From Shimia abyssi (GTDB taxonomy: Bacteria > Pseudomonadota > Alphaproteobacteria > Rhodobacterales > Rhodobacteraceae): 64,000 nucleotides of DNA. Location: NCBI RefSeq assembly GCF_003014475.1, contig NZ_PYGJ01000001.1:310001-374000 (forward strand). Reading direction: 5' to 3'. Every line of letters starts with the position of its first letter. Positions within the stretch are counted from its first letter, which is position 1. Below the pieces are notes generated by a model that worked only from the letters and a program-made list of their open reading frames with translations, did not search any database and was not told the DNA's origin. Positions 29,134-37,595 of this stretch are shown piece after piece. Both the position numbers and the translations under genes were made by a program.

Positions 29134-29143
29134 GCAGCACCTG

Positions 29144-29171
29144 ACCCCGGGACACGTCCCGGGGTTTTTTG
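29144..29171 (+). terminator. Rho-independent terminator of the response regulator
   Basis: ACCCCGGGAC and GTCCCGGGGT form a tight stem (29144-29165) followed by TTTTT. It lies between two convergent genes and may serve the regulator only. Confidence 0.88.
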
Positions 29172-29173
29172 TG

Positions 29174-29632
29174 TCAGGCGTCCTTAAAGACCAACGACAC
29201 ACCATTGATGCAATGCCGTTTTCCTGTCGGTTTGGGACCATCGTCAAAGATATGCCCCAGATGAGATCCGCACCGGCGGCAATGCGCCTCGGTATAGGTG
29301 GTAAACCAACGCCGATCCGGCTTGGTCCCCACGGCATCCGGCAGCGCCTGATAGAAACTCGGCCAGCCAGTGCCGCTGTCGTATTTTGTGTCGGATGCAT
29401 AGAGCCCCAGATCACAGCCACGGCAATGATACTGCCCCTCAGCCCAATGTTTGTCCAACGGCGACGTAAACGCGCGTTCGGTGCCTTCCTGCCGCATGAC
29501 CTTGAATTCCAACGGTGTCAGCATCGCGCGCCATTCTGCGTCTGAACGGGTCACGTCGAACCGCGCAGCAAAGGCCAATTGCGGCAAAAGGCCAATTGCG
29601 GCTGTTCCGGCAAGAAATTGACGTCTGTGCAT
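29174..29632 (-). CDS. msrB: Exported peptide-methionine (R)-S-oxide reductase
   Basis: MsrB repairs methionine-R-sulfoxide in proteins. The 152-residue product starts with a twin-arginine-like signal (HRRQFLAG... LAFAA, about residues 1-23), so the enzyme is probably periplasmic. Zinc is held by two CxxC pairs (CRGC near 70 and CRRC near 118). The catalytic Cys is in KRHCINGVSL near 140, and GTGWPSF is also present. No msrA is fused or adjacent. Its 3' end abuts the terminator of the convergent response regulator. Confidence 0.9.
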   Translation of the reverse strand: MHRRQFLAGTAAIGLLPQLAFAARFDVTRSDAEWRAMLTPLEFKVMRQEGTERAFTSPLDKHWAEGQYHCRGCDLGLYASDTKYDSGTGWPSFYQALPDAVGTKPDRRWFTTYTEAHCRRCGSHLGHIFDDGPKPTGKRHCINGVSLVFKDA

Positions 29633-29692
29633 ATGCGGGACCTCCTCATGTCTATGAGATGGGGCATGGCGCGTGCACGGGCAATATAAGTT

Positions 29693-29734
29693 TTTGCACG
29701 GCTGCGTGAGGTTTGCTTCACTCAGCCGTGCAAA
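29693..29734. other. Long inverted repeat between msrB and the MBL gene
   Basis: TTTGCACGGCTG (29693-29704) pairs with CAGCCGTGCAAA (29723-29734), and the inner bases partly extend the stem. It lies 13 bp after the stop of the minus-strand metallo-hydrolase gene and upstream of msrB. No U-tract is present, so it could be a 3'-end structure or an operator. Confidence 0.55.
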
Positions 29735-29746
29735 TGTCGTCTACGA

Positions 29747-30811
29747 TCAGTTGGCGACCAGTCGCAGCTTGGTCAGATCAGGGCCAATCACCACGTCCCC
29801 TTCGTAGCCGCTTTGACGCACAGCATCGACATAGTCTTCGGCTGTCAGGCCGGTTTTAGACACCGGGTACGGCCCCTGACGTGGTGCACCCAATGGCGGG
29901 ATATGGTGGGTCAGCATCAGGTGCTTGACCCCTGCCCGCTTGGACATCGCGCCCAAATCAGTGGCGGTTGACTGGCGATAATAGATTGGCGGTGGAAAGC
30001 CAGAAGCGCCATCCGGCCCCATGATCGGGTGAATGACCGAATGCACCACTACATCGGCTCCTTGGGCCAGTTTTTCTACCTGCGCCGAGGTCGAACTGTC
30101 GCGCGGCGGTGCTGGTTTGTCATTGCCCGCATCGCCGCCGATCACAACACTGCCTGCAGGTGTGTCGACCCGGTAAGATGCGTGCCCGGCCACATGGCGC
30201 GACTTGATCGCGGACACGGTAACATCGCCTTTTTCCCAAACGATCTGTGGCTCATCCCCTGCTGAGAATGTCTTGATGTTAAGCAGATCCGCAGGCCCTC
30301 CCGGCAATCGCTTGGGATTTTCCGCCAAACGTTGCGCCATCTCGCCCGAGGCAATCAGCGCAGCCCCAATATTTTCGCCGAAGGACCGGCAGCTCATGGT
30401 GTAGCCCTTGGGCGTGGTCACATCATCGCCGCACACCATATCCACCTTTGGGCCCGCTGAACCAAAATGCCAGCGCAACTGCATCAGGTCGGGCAACCCT
30501 TCGCTGTGATCCGAATGCACATGGCTGAAAAACACGGCCGTCAGTTTGCCCGCGGGCACACCAAGTTTCGATAGTTGCTGTGTTGTTCCCCGCCCGGTGT
30601 CAAATTGCAGGAATACGTCGGAACACTTGTTTTCCTCGGTGCCATAACGCACCAATGTGCCCGATCCGGCCTGCCCGCGAAACACAGGCGGTCCGCCTTG
30701 GACACCAGTCAGGACAACTTCCAAACAAGGTGCTGCCGCCGCGGTTGATCCAAGCGACATGGCCCCCATCAACAGCGCAGCCCCTAATGTGGCTTTTGAT
30801 TTGCGTTTCAT
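29747..30811 (-). CDS. Exported metallo-beta-lactamase-fold hydrolase
   Basis: The 354-residue protein begins with a signal peptide (about residues 1-28, ending AAAAP) and has the metal-binding motif SHVHSDH (near residue 94). Further ligands are expected at CGDD, GGDAGND and SVIHP, then LMLTHHIPP. The layout resembles RNase Z-like or arylsulfatase-like MBL proteins acting in the periplasm. The substrate is unknown. It is divergent from cobS and ends near a long inverted repeat. Confidence 0.82.
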   Translation of the reverse strand: MKRKSKATLGAALLMGAMSLGSTAAAAPCLEVVLTGVQGGPPVFRGQAGSGTLVRYGTEENKCSDVFLQFDTGRGTTQQLSKLGVPAGKLTAVFFSHVHSDHSEGLPDLMQLRWHFGSAGPKVDMVCGDDVTTPKGYTMSCRSFGENIGAALIASGEMAQRLAENPKRLPGGPADLLNIKTFSAGDEPQIVWEKGDVTVSAIKSRHVAGHASYRVDTPAGSVVIGGDAGNDKPAPPRDSSTSAQVEKLAQGADVVVHSVIHPIMGPDGASGFPPPIYYRQSTATDLGAMSKRAGVKHLMLTHHIPPLGAPRQGPYPVSKTGLTAEDYVDAVRQSGYEGDVVIGPDLTKLRLVAN

Positions 30812-31107
30812 GTTTCCTCCCCTTTTTCCTGATCAAATAATATCGTTTTTTATGACTTATGTCATTTTATTTCGCTTTTTGCTCCGATCACCGCATTTGA
30901 TCGACGATACACACACCCCAGAACCCTTGCCCAATCCAGCGTTTTGTTGATGCTTTCAGACCCATTGCTTGGTCAGCATTTCACAACCTCGCGCACACAT
31001 GCATTTCGCTTGTGGTTCTGTTCAAATTCGTGCACCACGGGCCGGGAAACAGTGCTTGCATATGCATGACCGCGGCGCGAAAGGCCGGTGCGAGAAGGAT
31101 TAGACAG
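30812..31107. promoter_or_regulatory. Divergent promoter region of the MBL gene and cobS
   Basis: This 296-bp gap lies between two divergent genes. Its left part is AT-rich (AATAATATCGTTTTTTATG around 30837), which suits a promoter. No operator or RNA motif was recognised, and no cobalamin-riboswitch signature is visible. Confidence 0.4.
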
Positions 31108-32082
31108 ATGACGGATATCAACGCAAAACCAACCGAGGACATTCTGGTTCGGGACGTGTTTGGCATCGACACCGACATGAAGGTTCGCGGCTTTGAAGAG
31201 CGCACCGATCGCGTGCCCGAAATTGATCCGACCTACAAGTTTGACCCGGACACTACGCTGGCCATTCTGGCCGGCTTTGCGCATAACCGTCGCGTAATGA
31301 TCCAGGGCTATCACGGTACAGGTAAATCGACCCATATCGAACAGGTCGCGGCACGCCTGAACTGGCCCTGTGTGCGCGTCAACCTTGACAGCCACATCAG
31401 CCGGATCGACCTGATTGGTAAAGACGCAATCAAACTGCGCGACGGCAAACAGGTGACGGAATTCCACGAAGGTATTCTGCCTTGGGCGCTGCGCAACAAC
31501 ACGGCCATCGTGTTTGACGAATATGATGCGGGCCGCGCTGATGTTATGTTTGTGATCCAGCGTGTTCTGGAGCATGACGGCAAGCTGACCCTGCTGGATC
31601 AGAACGAAGTGATCACGCCGAACCCCTATTTCCGCCTGTTTGCGACGTCGAACACCGTGGGTCTGGGCGATACGACCGGGCTTTATCACGGTACACAACA
31701 AATCAACCAAGCCCAGATGGACCGCTGGTCGCTGGTCGCGACCCTAAACTATCTCAGCCACGACGCGGAGACTGCCATCGTTCTGTCCAAGGCTCCGCAT
31801 TACAACACTGCCGAAGGCCGCAAGATCGTGAGCCAGATGGTCACAGTCGCCGACCTGACCCGGACCGCGTTTATGAACGGTGATCTGTCCACCGTGATGA
31901 GCCCCCGGACCGTGATCAACTGGGCCTCAAACGCCGAGATTTTCCGCAATGTCGGCTATGCGTTCCGCCTCAGCTTCCTCAATAAATGTGATGAGCTGGA
32001 GCGTCAGACCGTGGCGGAATTCTATCAGCGCTGCTTTGACGAAGAACTGCCCGAAAGCGCAGCGAGCATCAGCCTCGGCTAA
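31108..32082 (+). CDS. cobS: Cobaltochelatase subunit CobS (MoxR-type AAA+ ATPase)
   Basis: CobS is the AAA+ subunit of aerobic cobaltochelatase, which inserts cobalt into hydrogenobyrinic diamide with CobN and CobT. The 324-residue product has Walker [10 protein letters not shown] (near residue 70), a Walker B-like IVFDEYDAG (near 135) and the sensor ATSNTVG (near 180). The ATG at 31108 has AAGGA upstream; the open frame extends further without similarity. cobT lies 1.1 kb downstream, after two small exported-protein genes and the cobS terminator. CobN is not in the window. Confidence 0.94.
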   Translation: MTDINAKPTEDILVRDVFGIDTDMKVRGFEERTDRVPEIDPTYKFDPDTTLAILAGFAHNRRVMIQGYHGTGKSTHIEQVAARLNWPCVRVNLDSHISRIDLIGKDAIKLRDGKQVTEFHEGILPWALRNNTAIVFDEYDAGRADVMFVIQRVLEHDGKLTLLDQNEVITPNPYFRLFATSNTVGLGDTTGLYHGTQQINQAQMDRWSLVATLNYLSHDAETAIVLSKAPHYNTAEGRKIVSQMVTVADLTRTAFMNGDLSTVMSPRTVINWASNAEIFRNVGYAFRLSFLNKCDELERQTVAEFYQRCFDEELPESAASISLG

Positions 32083-32110
32083 GCCACGTTGCACCAAACG
32101 ACATTCTGAC

Positions 32111-32143
32111 CGCCGCCGCGAACACCGCGCGCGGCGGTTTTTC
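32111..32143 (+). terminator. Rho-independent terminator of cobS
   Basis: CCGCCGCG (32113-32120) pairs with CGCGGCGG (32130-32137) and is followed by TTTTT. It separates cobS from the next genes. Confidence 0.85.
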
Positions 32144-32245
32144 GTTGGGGTTAGGGCGTACGGTGAGACTATACAAAAAACAGCATTTGCATAGCTTTAG
32201 TATATACAGTATTGACTTGGCACTGGGTTGCCATAAGCTGACCAC

Positions 32246-32662
32246 ATGACCGTTTCAGCGACCCCGACAAAAACAGTGTCAATATGTGGTGCGATCCTGA
32301 TACTTATCGGCTCCACCGCGCAGGCGCTTCCGATTTGGCCACACCAACAGGCCGAAGCCTTTGCAACCTGCTCAGGGCGATTTTCCGCCCTGGCGACACA
32401 TTTACAGTCACATCGCAAACCCGGCGCCAAAGAAAACCTCGAACTCAAGGCAGAATTTGACCTGATGCTCGAGGCGGTTCTGCCCTATGCACTGGAAGAG
32501 GGTGTCACATTACCAGAGCAACGCCGCTGGCGCTCTGCTGGCTGGGGCCAGATTGCCGCGCTGTTGGCGGATGTGTCCTATGGACTTGACCAAAGCCAGA
32601 TTGAACGCGCAACAAACGCGTTGGAATTTCACATACAAGACTGTCGCGACTTGCTGTTGTGA
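32246..32662 (+). CDS. Small exported protein, first of a related pair between cobS and cobT
   Basis: The 138-residue product has a signal-like hydrophobic segment (about residues 11-27, ending QALP) and then a helical domain with two cysteines: FATCSGRFSAL near 41 and IQDCRDLLL at the very end. The spacing matches the next gene's product, so the two are probably paralogues. The cysteines may form a disulfide in the periplasm, an inference. There is no good Shine-Dalgarno at ATG 32246; a TTGACT at 32214 could be part of a promoter. No family name is known to me. Confidence 0.6.
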   Translation: MTVSATPTKTVSICGAILILIGSTAQALPIWPHQQAEAFATCSGRFSALATHLQSHRKPGAKENLELKAEFDLMLEAVLPYALEEGVTLPEQRRWRSAGWGQIAALLADVSYGLDQSQIERATNALEFHIQDCRDLLL

Positions 32663-32755
32663 CCGGTTGGTGAATGCGGGTCGTTTTCGGACACAGGTTA
32701 ACTTTTTTCAAACTGCACGCTTGATAGGCGTGATTTTTTGCCCAAAGATCACTTC

Positions 32756-33157
32756 ATGGGCAGTTTGAAAACAATTCTGCAATCAATCATCATCGCCTTG
32801 GCGATGTCGTCGGCCGGGAACCCCGCCTTTGCTCGCGCGCCTGAGCCCCAAGACCCCCTGAAATTCTTCGCGGCCTGCGCCGGTCGTTTGTCGGCTGAAA
32901 TGGAGTTTCAATGGATGTTTGACGGCGACGCTGCTGATGCCTTTGCCGCCGAACGGGCGGCTGTGCTCGACATCCTTGAGGCGATGATGTCCGACGATCA
33001 GGGGCGTGATGTTCTGAACTGGCGGGTTGAGGCAAAAATGGCGCAGGCGGCGTTGTTGACACGTGCGACATTTACCAACGACGCGCGCGCCGCCAGACAC
33101 TCTGCGAAACTTGCACTCTATAACGTCGAAAGCTGTCGCGCGATGTTGTTGAGCTGA
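32756..33157 (+). CDS. Small exported protein, second of the pair between cobS and cobT
   Basis: The 133-residue product has a signal peptide (residues about 1-26, ending NPAFA) and a mature part that opens with FFAACAGRLSAEM and closes with YNVESCRAMLLS. Both cysteine positions and the C-x2-LLL ending match the preceding gene. I place the start at ATG 32756 (MGSLKTILQ) rather than the in-frame TTG at 32738, because it gives a cleaner signal peptide. It ends 72 bp before cobT. Confidence 0.6.
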   Translation: MGSLKTILQSIIIALAMSSAGNPAFARAPEPQDPLKFFAACAGRLSAEMEFQWMFDGDAADAFAAERAAVLDILEAMMSDDQGRDVLNWRVEAKMAQAALLTRATFTNDARAARHSAKLALYNVESCRAMLLS

Positions 33158-33229
33158 AACCGGCAAACGGGTGAAAATCAAGTCGATCGTGACTTGCACA
33201 GGAGGGCCGCCCCGTGATTAATCACACAT

Positions 33230-35104
33230 ATGAGCACCAAGTCTGACAACCCCGCTGATCCGTTCAAAAAGGCGCTGGCCGAGGCCACCAAGGTCATGGC
33301 CGACGACCCCGAGCTGAGCGTTACCTATTCAGTTGATCCCGCTGGCATGTCTGGCGACTCGATGCGCTTGCCGCAGGTCAGTCGCCGCATGACACGGGAA
33401 GAAGTTTTGCTCGCCCGAGGCACTGCTGACGCAATGGCGTTGCAGCGCAAGTATCACGACGGCGCAACCCACGCCCGCTATGCTCCGCCACAGGGGATCG
33501 CGCGCGAGCTGTATGAGGCGATGGAGACCGCCCGTTGCGAGGCAATGGGCGCGCGCGACATGCCGGGCACAGCCAGCAATATTGACGTCAAGATTTCCCA
33601 CGAGGCCACTGCACGTGGATATGGCGATCTTACCTCGACCGAGGATGCCCCCCTGCCCGTCGCAGCGGGCTATCTGATCCGCCATCTGGCCACGGGCCGC
33701 GATCTGCCCCCGAATGCGGCCAACGTGATGGAGCTGTGGCGCGGGTTTATCGAGCAAAGCTCGGGCGAACATCTCGACGATCTTCAGGACATGCTGGACG
33801 ACCAGCAAGGCTTTGCCAAATTTGCGCGCCAGATCATTGATGATCTGGGGTATGGCGACCAGCTGGGCGAGGACCCCGACGATCTGGACGACGACCAGCA
33901 GGACGAAAGCGAAGAGACCGCCGAAGAAGAAGACAGCCCCGACAGCGCTGGCGAAGATGACAGCCAGGAAGAGAACGAGGCAAATCCAGAGCAGACTCAG
34001 GAAGAGCAACAGGACAGCGCCGAAGCGCAAGTGACCATGGATGACATGGCCGAAGAAGAGATGAGCGACGAGGCAGAAATGCCAGATGGCGAGGCCCCAC
34101 TTGACCCGCCGCCACCGCCGCCATTCTCCGAGGCCGACCCGGATTACAACGTCTTTGATCCGACAAACGACGAAGAAATCGCCGCCGAAGATCTGGCCGA
34201 ACCGATCGAGCTGGAACGGCTGCGCGCGTATCTTGATCAACAGCTGGAGCCGCTCAAGGGCGCCGTCAGCCGATTGGCCAACAAGTTGCAGCGCCGCCTT
34301 CAGGCACAACAGAACCGCAGCTGGGAATTTGACCTGGAGGAAGGCATTCTTGATGCCGGACGTCTTGCGCGTGTGGTGGCCAACCCGACCACCCCGCTCA
34401 GCTTTAAGGTCGAAAAAGACACCGAGTTCCGCGACACTGTGGTGACACTGCTCTTGGACAATTCCGGCTCGATGCGGGGCCGTCCGATCTCGATCGCGGC
34501 GATCTGTGCGGATGTTCTGGCGCGCACGTTAGAACGTTGCAACGTCAAAGTTGAAATTCTCGGCTTTACCACCCGCGCGTGGAAAGGTGGCCTGAGCCGT
34601 GAAAAATGGCTGAATGATGGTCGGCCACAACAGCCCGGTCGCCTGAATGATCTGCGCCATATCATCTACAAAAAGGCCGACGCGCCCATGCGCCGGTCGC
34701 GCCGAAACCTTGGTCTGATGATGAAAGAGGGCCTGCTGAAAGAAAACATCGACGGCGAGGCGCTGGAATGGGCGCACCGGCGCATGTTGGCCCGCACCGA
34801 AGCGCGCAAAATCCTGATGGTGATTTCCGATGGTGCGCCGGTAGATGACAGCACCTTGTCCGTGAACCCGGCAAACTACCTCGAAAAACACCTGCGCGAC
34901 GTGATCGCCATGGTCGAAAAGCGCAAACAGGTTGAACTATTGGCGATTGGTATCGGACATGACGTCACCCGTTATTACAACCGCGCGGTTACAATTACCG
35001 ATGTTGAACAGCTGGCAGGTGCAATGACTGAACAGTTGGCCGCTCTGTTTGATAGCGATCCAAGGGCACGTGCCCGCGTTATGGGGATGCGCAAGGCGGG
35101 GTAA
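33230..35104 (+). CDS. cobT: Cobaltochelatase subunit CobT
   Basis: CobT pairs with CobS in the chaperone-like part of aerobic cobaltochelatase. The 624 residues have a helical N-terminal part, a very acidic linker (about 215-310, rich in Glu/Asp/Gln), then a von Willebrand A domain with the metal-site motif LDNSGSMRG (near 409). The end of the VWA domain shows [14 protein letters not shown] (near 535). The start ATG 33230 lies 50 bp after GGAGG, so an internal leader structure or another signal may apply. The dispersed element copy B follows its stop. Confidence 0.93.
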   Translation: MSTKSDNPADPFKKALAEATKVMADDPELSVTYSVDPAGMSGDSMRLPQVSRRMTREEVLLARGTADAMALQRKYHDGATHARYAPPQGIARELYEAMETARCEAMGARDMPGTASNIDVKISHEATARGYGDLTSTEDAPLPVAAGYLIRHLATGRDLPPNAANVMELWRGFIEQSSGEHLDDLQDMLDDQQGFAKFARQIIDDLGYGDQLGEDPDDLDDDQQDESEETAEEEDSPDSAGEDDSQEENEANPEQTQEEQQDSAEAQVTMDDMAEEEMSDEAEMPDGEAPLDPPPPPPFSEADPDYNVFDPTNDEEIAAEDLAEPIELERLRAYLDQQLEPLKGAVSRLANKLQRRLQAQQNRSWEFDLEEGILDAGRLARVVANPTTPLSFKVEKDTEFRDTVVTLLLDNSGSMRGRPISIAAICADVLARTLERCNVKVEILGFTTRAWKGGLSREKWLNDGRPQQPGRLNDLRHIIYKKADAPMRRSRRNLGLMMKEGLLKENIDGEALEWAHRRMLARTEARKILMVISDGAPVDDSTLSVNPANYLEKHLRDVIAMVEKRKQVELLAIGIGHDVTRYYNRAVTITDVEQLAGAMTEQLAALFDSDPRARARVMGMRKAG

Positions 35105-35130
35105 GTCGGGCAAGAGGCACGGCCTGAATT

Positions 35131-35193
35131 GGGGGCGCTGCCCCCATCGCAGCATGGCTGCGATTCCCCCGGGATATTTTGGGCGAAAGGAAA
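35131..35193 (+). repeat. Dispersed intergenic element, copy B
   Basis: GGGGGCGCTGCCCCC is followed by hairpin ATCGCAGC-atg-GCTGCGAT, then CCCCCGGGATATTTTGGGC and GAAAGGAAA. It starts 26 bp after the cobT stop, in the same direction. Confidence 0.75.
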
Positions 35194-35208
35194 CCATGGA
35201 CCTGCGGG

Positions 35209-35406
35209 ATGTCGTGTGGCGGCGCTGAGAATTACAGGTGCGGAGGTCGGGGGCAGCTTTATGCGCTGGACAACGCCAAGGCGCTGGCCGAGTTTATCGC
35301 GAGAATGCGGCGCCAAGATGCTGTGCAGGACCAGACCCAGGAGAGGCAGACATGTTTCAGGATTTCAACGTTTTGGCGCGCCCCGAGCAGGGCCCCGACC
35401 GTTTGA
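35209..35406 (+). CDS. Possible small Cys-containing protein or remnant overlapping aminopeptidase P
   Basis: The frame reads MSCGGAENYRCGGRGQLYAL then DNAKALAEFIARMRRQDAV and runs 55 bp into aminopeptidase P. It has coding-like codons and a cysteine pattern like a zinc ribbon, extending upstream in the same frame as PWTCGMSC. No good start signal exists in this frame; AGGAAACC at 35186-35194 serves an ATG at 35196 in another frame, which stops after ten codons. A one-base frameshift between the two would fit a broken gene. No family is recognised. Confidence 0.3.
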   Translation: MSCGGAENYRCGGRGQLYALDNAKALAEFIARMRRQDAVQDQTQERQTCFRISTFWRAPSRAPTV

Positions 35407-37148
35407 CGGCGCTGCGCGGTGCAATGGCCGAACAGTCCCTTGACGGTTTTCTCGTTCCGCGCGCCGATGCGCATCAGGGCGAATATGTCGCCCCGCGTGA
35501 CGACCGGCTTGCATGGCTGACCGGATTCACCGGTTCCGCCGGGTTTTGCGTGGTTCTGGGAGATGTCGCGGGCGTCTTTGTTGACGGGCGTTACCGCGTG
35601 CAAGTGCGTGATCAGGTTGCCGATTGCTTTACCCCAGTCGACTGGCCCGAGGTGAAACCCGGCGACTGGTTAATCGAACATCTCGGCGCGGGACGCGTTG
35701 GATTTGACCCGTGGTTGTATACCGTAGGTCAGATCCAAGAGCTGCGTCATGCGTTGGAAAAGCATGACATCGAACTGGTTGGCTGTGATAACCTCATCGA
35801 TCAGATTTGGGAGGATCAGCCAGAGCCGCCCATGGCCCCGGTACACGCGCATCCAATTGATTTTTCCGGCGAAAGCCATAGTGACAAACGCGCGCGCCTG
35901 GCCGCTGAGCTGCATAGCGCCGGCCATCGCGCAGCCGTGCTCACCCTGCCTGACAGCATCGCGTGGCTGCTCAACATTCGTGGCAGAGACATTCCCCGCA
36001 ATCCTTTGGCCCATGGGTTTGCAACGCTACATGAGGATGGTCGGGTGGATCTGTTTATGGCCAGTGCCAAGCTAGACGGTTTGGCCGAGCATCTAGGCCC
36101 GGACATTACGGTACGAGACCCGTCAGCATTCCTTGACCAGATTGCTACCCTTGGCGGGCCTGTACGGCTCGATAAATCCAGCGCGCCGGTTGCTGTTGAA
36201 ACGGCATTGTTGGGGGCGCAGGTCGAGGTTGTCTTTGACAAAGACCCCTGCGCCCTGCCCAAGGCACGCAAGAATGCCGCCGAGGTGGCGGGTATGGTCG
36301 AGGCGCATCTGCGCGATGGCGCCGCTGTGACCAGCTTCCTCAATTGGTTTGACAGTAACGCCACCAGCGGCATCACCGAAATTGACGCTGTCACCCGGCT
36401 CGAAGAGTTTCGCCGCGCCAGCAACGCTTTGCTGGATGTCAGCTTTGAAACCATCGCGGGCTCTGGACCCAATGGCGCAATCATGCATTACCGCGTGACC
36501 GAAGAAACCAACCGCCCGTTGCAAGCGGGCGACCTGTTGGTTCTGGACAGCGGCGGACAATACCAGGACGGCACCACAGACATCACGCGCACTTTGCCAG
36601 TCGGTAAGGTTGGCGACGACGAACGCGCGGCCTTTACCCGTGTGCTGCAAGGCATGATCGCCATGTCGCGCCTACGCTGGCCCAAAGGGCTGGCAGGCAG
36701 CCATATCGAGGCGATTGGCCGCTGGCCGCTGTGGATGGCGGGGCAGGATTTTGACCATGGCCTGGGCCATGGCGTTGGGGCCTATTTGTGTGTGCACGAG
36801 GGGCCGCAGCGCCTGAGCCGGGTTAGTGACGTACCGCTGGAACCGGGCATGATCTTGTCCAACGAACCCGGCTATTACCGCCCCGGTGCCTTTGGCATCC
36901 GCATTGAGAACCTGATCGTTGTGGAGGAAGCCCCAGACATACCTGGCGGCGATAATCACCGCGACATGTTGCAATTCCGCACCTTGACTTATGCCCCGAT
37001 TGACCGGCGTTTGATTAAAAAAGACATGCTGAGCGCGGATGAATGCGCCTGGATTGATGCGTATCACGCGACGTGTGGTCGCCTTTTGTCCGGCAAAGTG
37101 GATGAAAAGGTCGCATTGTGGTTGGATCGCGCGACACAACCGCTGTAA
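35352..37148 (+). CDS. Xaa-Pro aminopeptidase (aminopeptidase P, M24B)
   Basis: This enzyme removes an N-terminal residue before proline. The 598-residue protein follows the three-domain layout of the longer, eukaryotic-like aminopeptidase P: two creatinase-like N-terminal domains (about 1-300) and a pita-bread catalytic domain. Metal ligands are visible in LVLDSGGQYQDGTTDITR (two Asp, near residues 397-408), DHGLGHGVGAYLCVHEGP (His, near 470), SNEPGYYR and GIRIENLIVVEE (Glu). The start is ATG 35352, after GGAGAGG; the upstream open extension is not homologous-looking. Confidence 0.92.
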   Translation: MFQDFNVLARPEQGPDRLTALRGAMAEQSLDGFLVPRADAHQGEYVAPRDDRLAWLTGFTGSAGFCVVLGDVAGVFVDGRYRVQVRDQVADCFTPVDWPEVKPGDWLIEHLGAGRVGFDPWLYTVGQIQELRHALEKHDIELVGCDNLIDQIWEDQPEPPMAPVHAHPIDFSGESHSDKRARLAAELHSAGHRAAVLTLPDSIAWLLNIRGRDIPRNPLAHGFATLHEDGRVDLFMASAKLDGLAEHLGPDITVRDPSAFLDQIATLGGPVRLDKSSAPVAVETALLGAQVEVVFDKDPCALPKARKNAAEVAGMVEAHLRDGAAVTSFLNWFDSNATSGITEIDAVTRLEEFRRASNALLDVSFETIAGSGPNGAIMHYRVTEETNRPLQAGDLLVLDSGGQYQDGTTDITRTLPVGKVGDDERAAFTRVLQGMIAMSRLRWPKGLAGSHIEAIGRWPLWMAGQDFDHGLGHGVGAYLCVHEGPQRLSRVSDVPLEPGMILSNEPGYYRPGAFGIRIENLIVVEEAPDIPGGDNHRDMLQFRTLTYAPIDRRLIKKDMLSADECAWIDAYHATCGRLLSGKVDEKVALWLDRATQPL

Positions 37149-37230
37149 AAGAGCCGCTCTGGGGGGCGAGTGACATATTCATGTTACGCGCATCAGCGAG
37201 ATGACAGGACGTACTGGAAGGGAAGCTATC

Positions 37231-37575
37231 ATGACCACGCAGATTTCAATTCGCAAGGCACAGGGCAATTGGACCGTTCGCGCCGGAGGTGCTGTTCTGG
37301 GCGAAAGCGCAAACGCTTTGGAATTGGAAGAGGCTGGGTACGAGCCGACGATTTATTTCCCCCGCGATGATATTGCCATGGCTTTTCTCGACGACAACGG
37401 CACCAAAAGCCAATGTTCCAAGAAGGGCGAAGCCACGCATTATACTATCGTCACCAAGAGCCGCACTATCACCGACGCGGCCTGGAGTTATGAGGCCCCA
37501 AGCGAAGCGGCCGAGCGCCTCAAGAACTATATTGGCTTTAAGCCCAGTGAACTGGTGGCAGTAGAACGCGTCTGA
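37231..37575 (+). CDS. DUF427 family protein
   Basis: The 114-residue protein matches DUF427 by IYFPRDDIAMAFL (near residue 45), CSKKGEATHYTI and the aromatic AAWSYEAPSEAAERLKNYI. The function of this small beta-sheet family is not established. I choose ATG 37231 (MTTQIS) with GGAAGG upstream over the longer frame from 37201. It runs toward the ClC gene, 20 bp away from its stop. Confidence 0.85.
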   Translation: MTTQISIRKAQGNWTVRAGGAVLGESANALELEEAGYEPTIYFPRDDIAMAFLDDNGTKSQCSKKGEATHYTIVTKSRTITDAAWSYEAPSEAAERLKNYIGFKPSELVAVERV

Positions 37576-37595
37576 GCACGTCGGATTTGGCCGGT

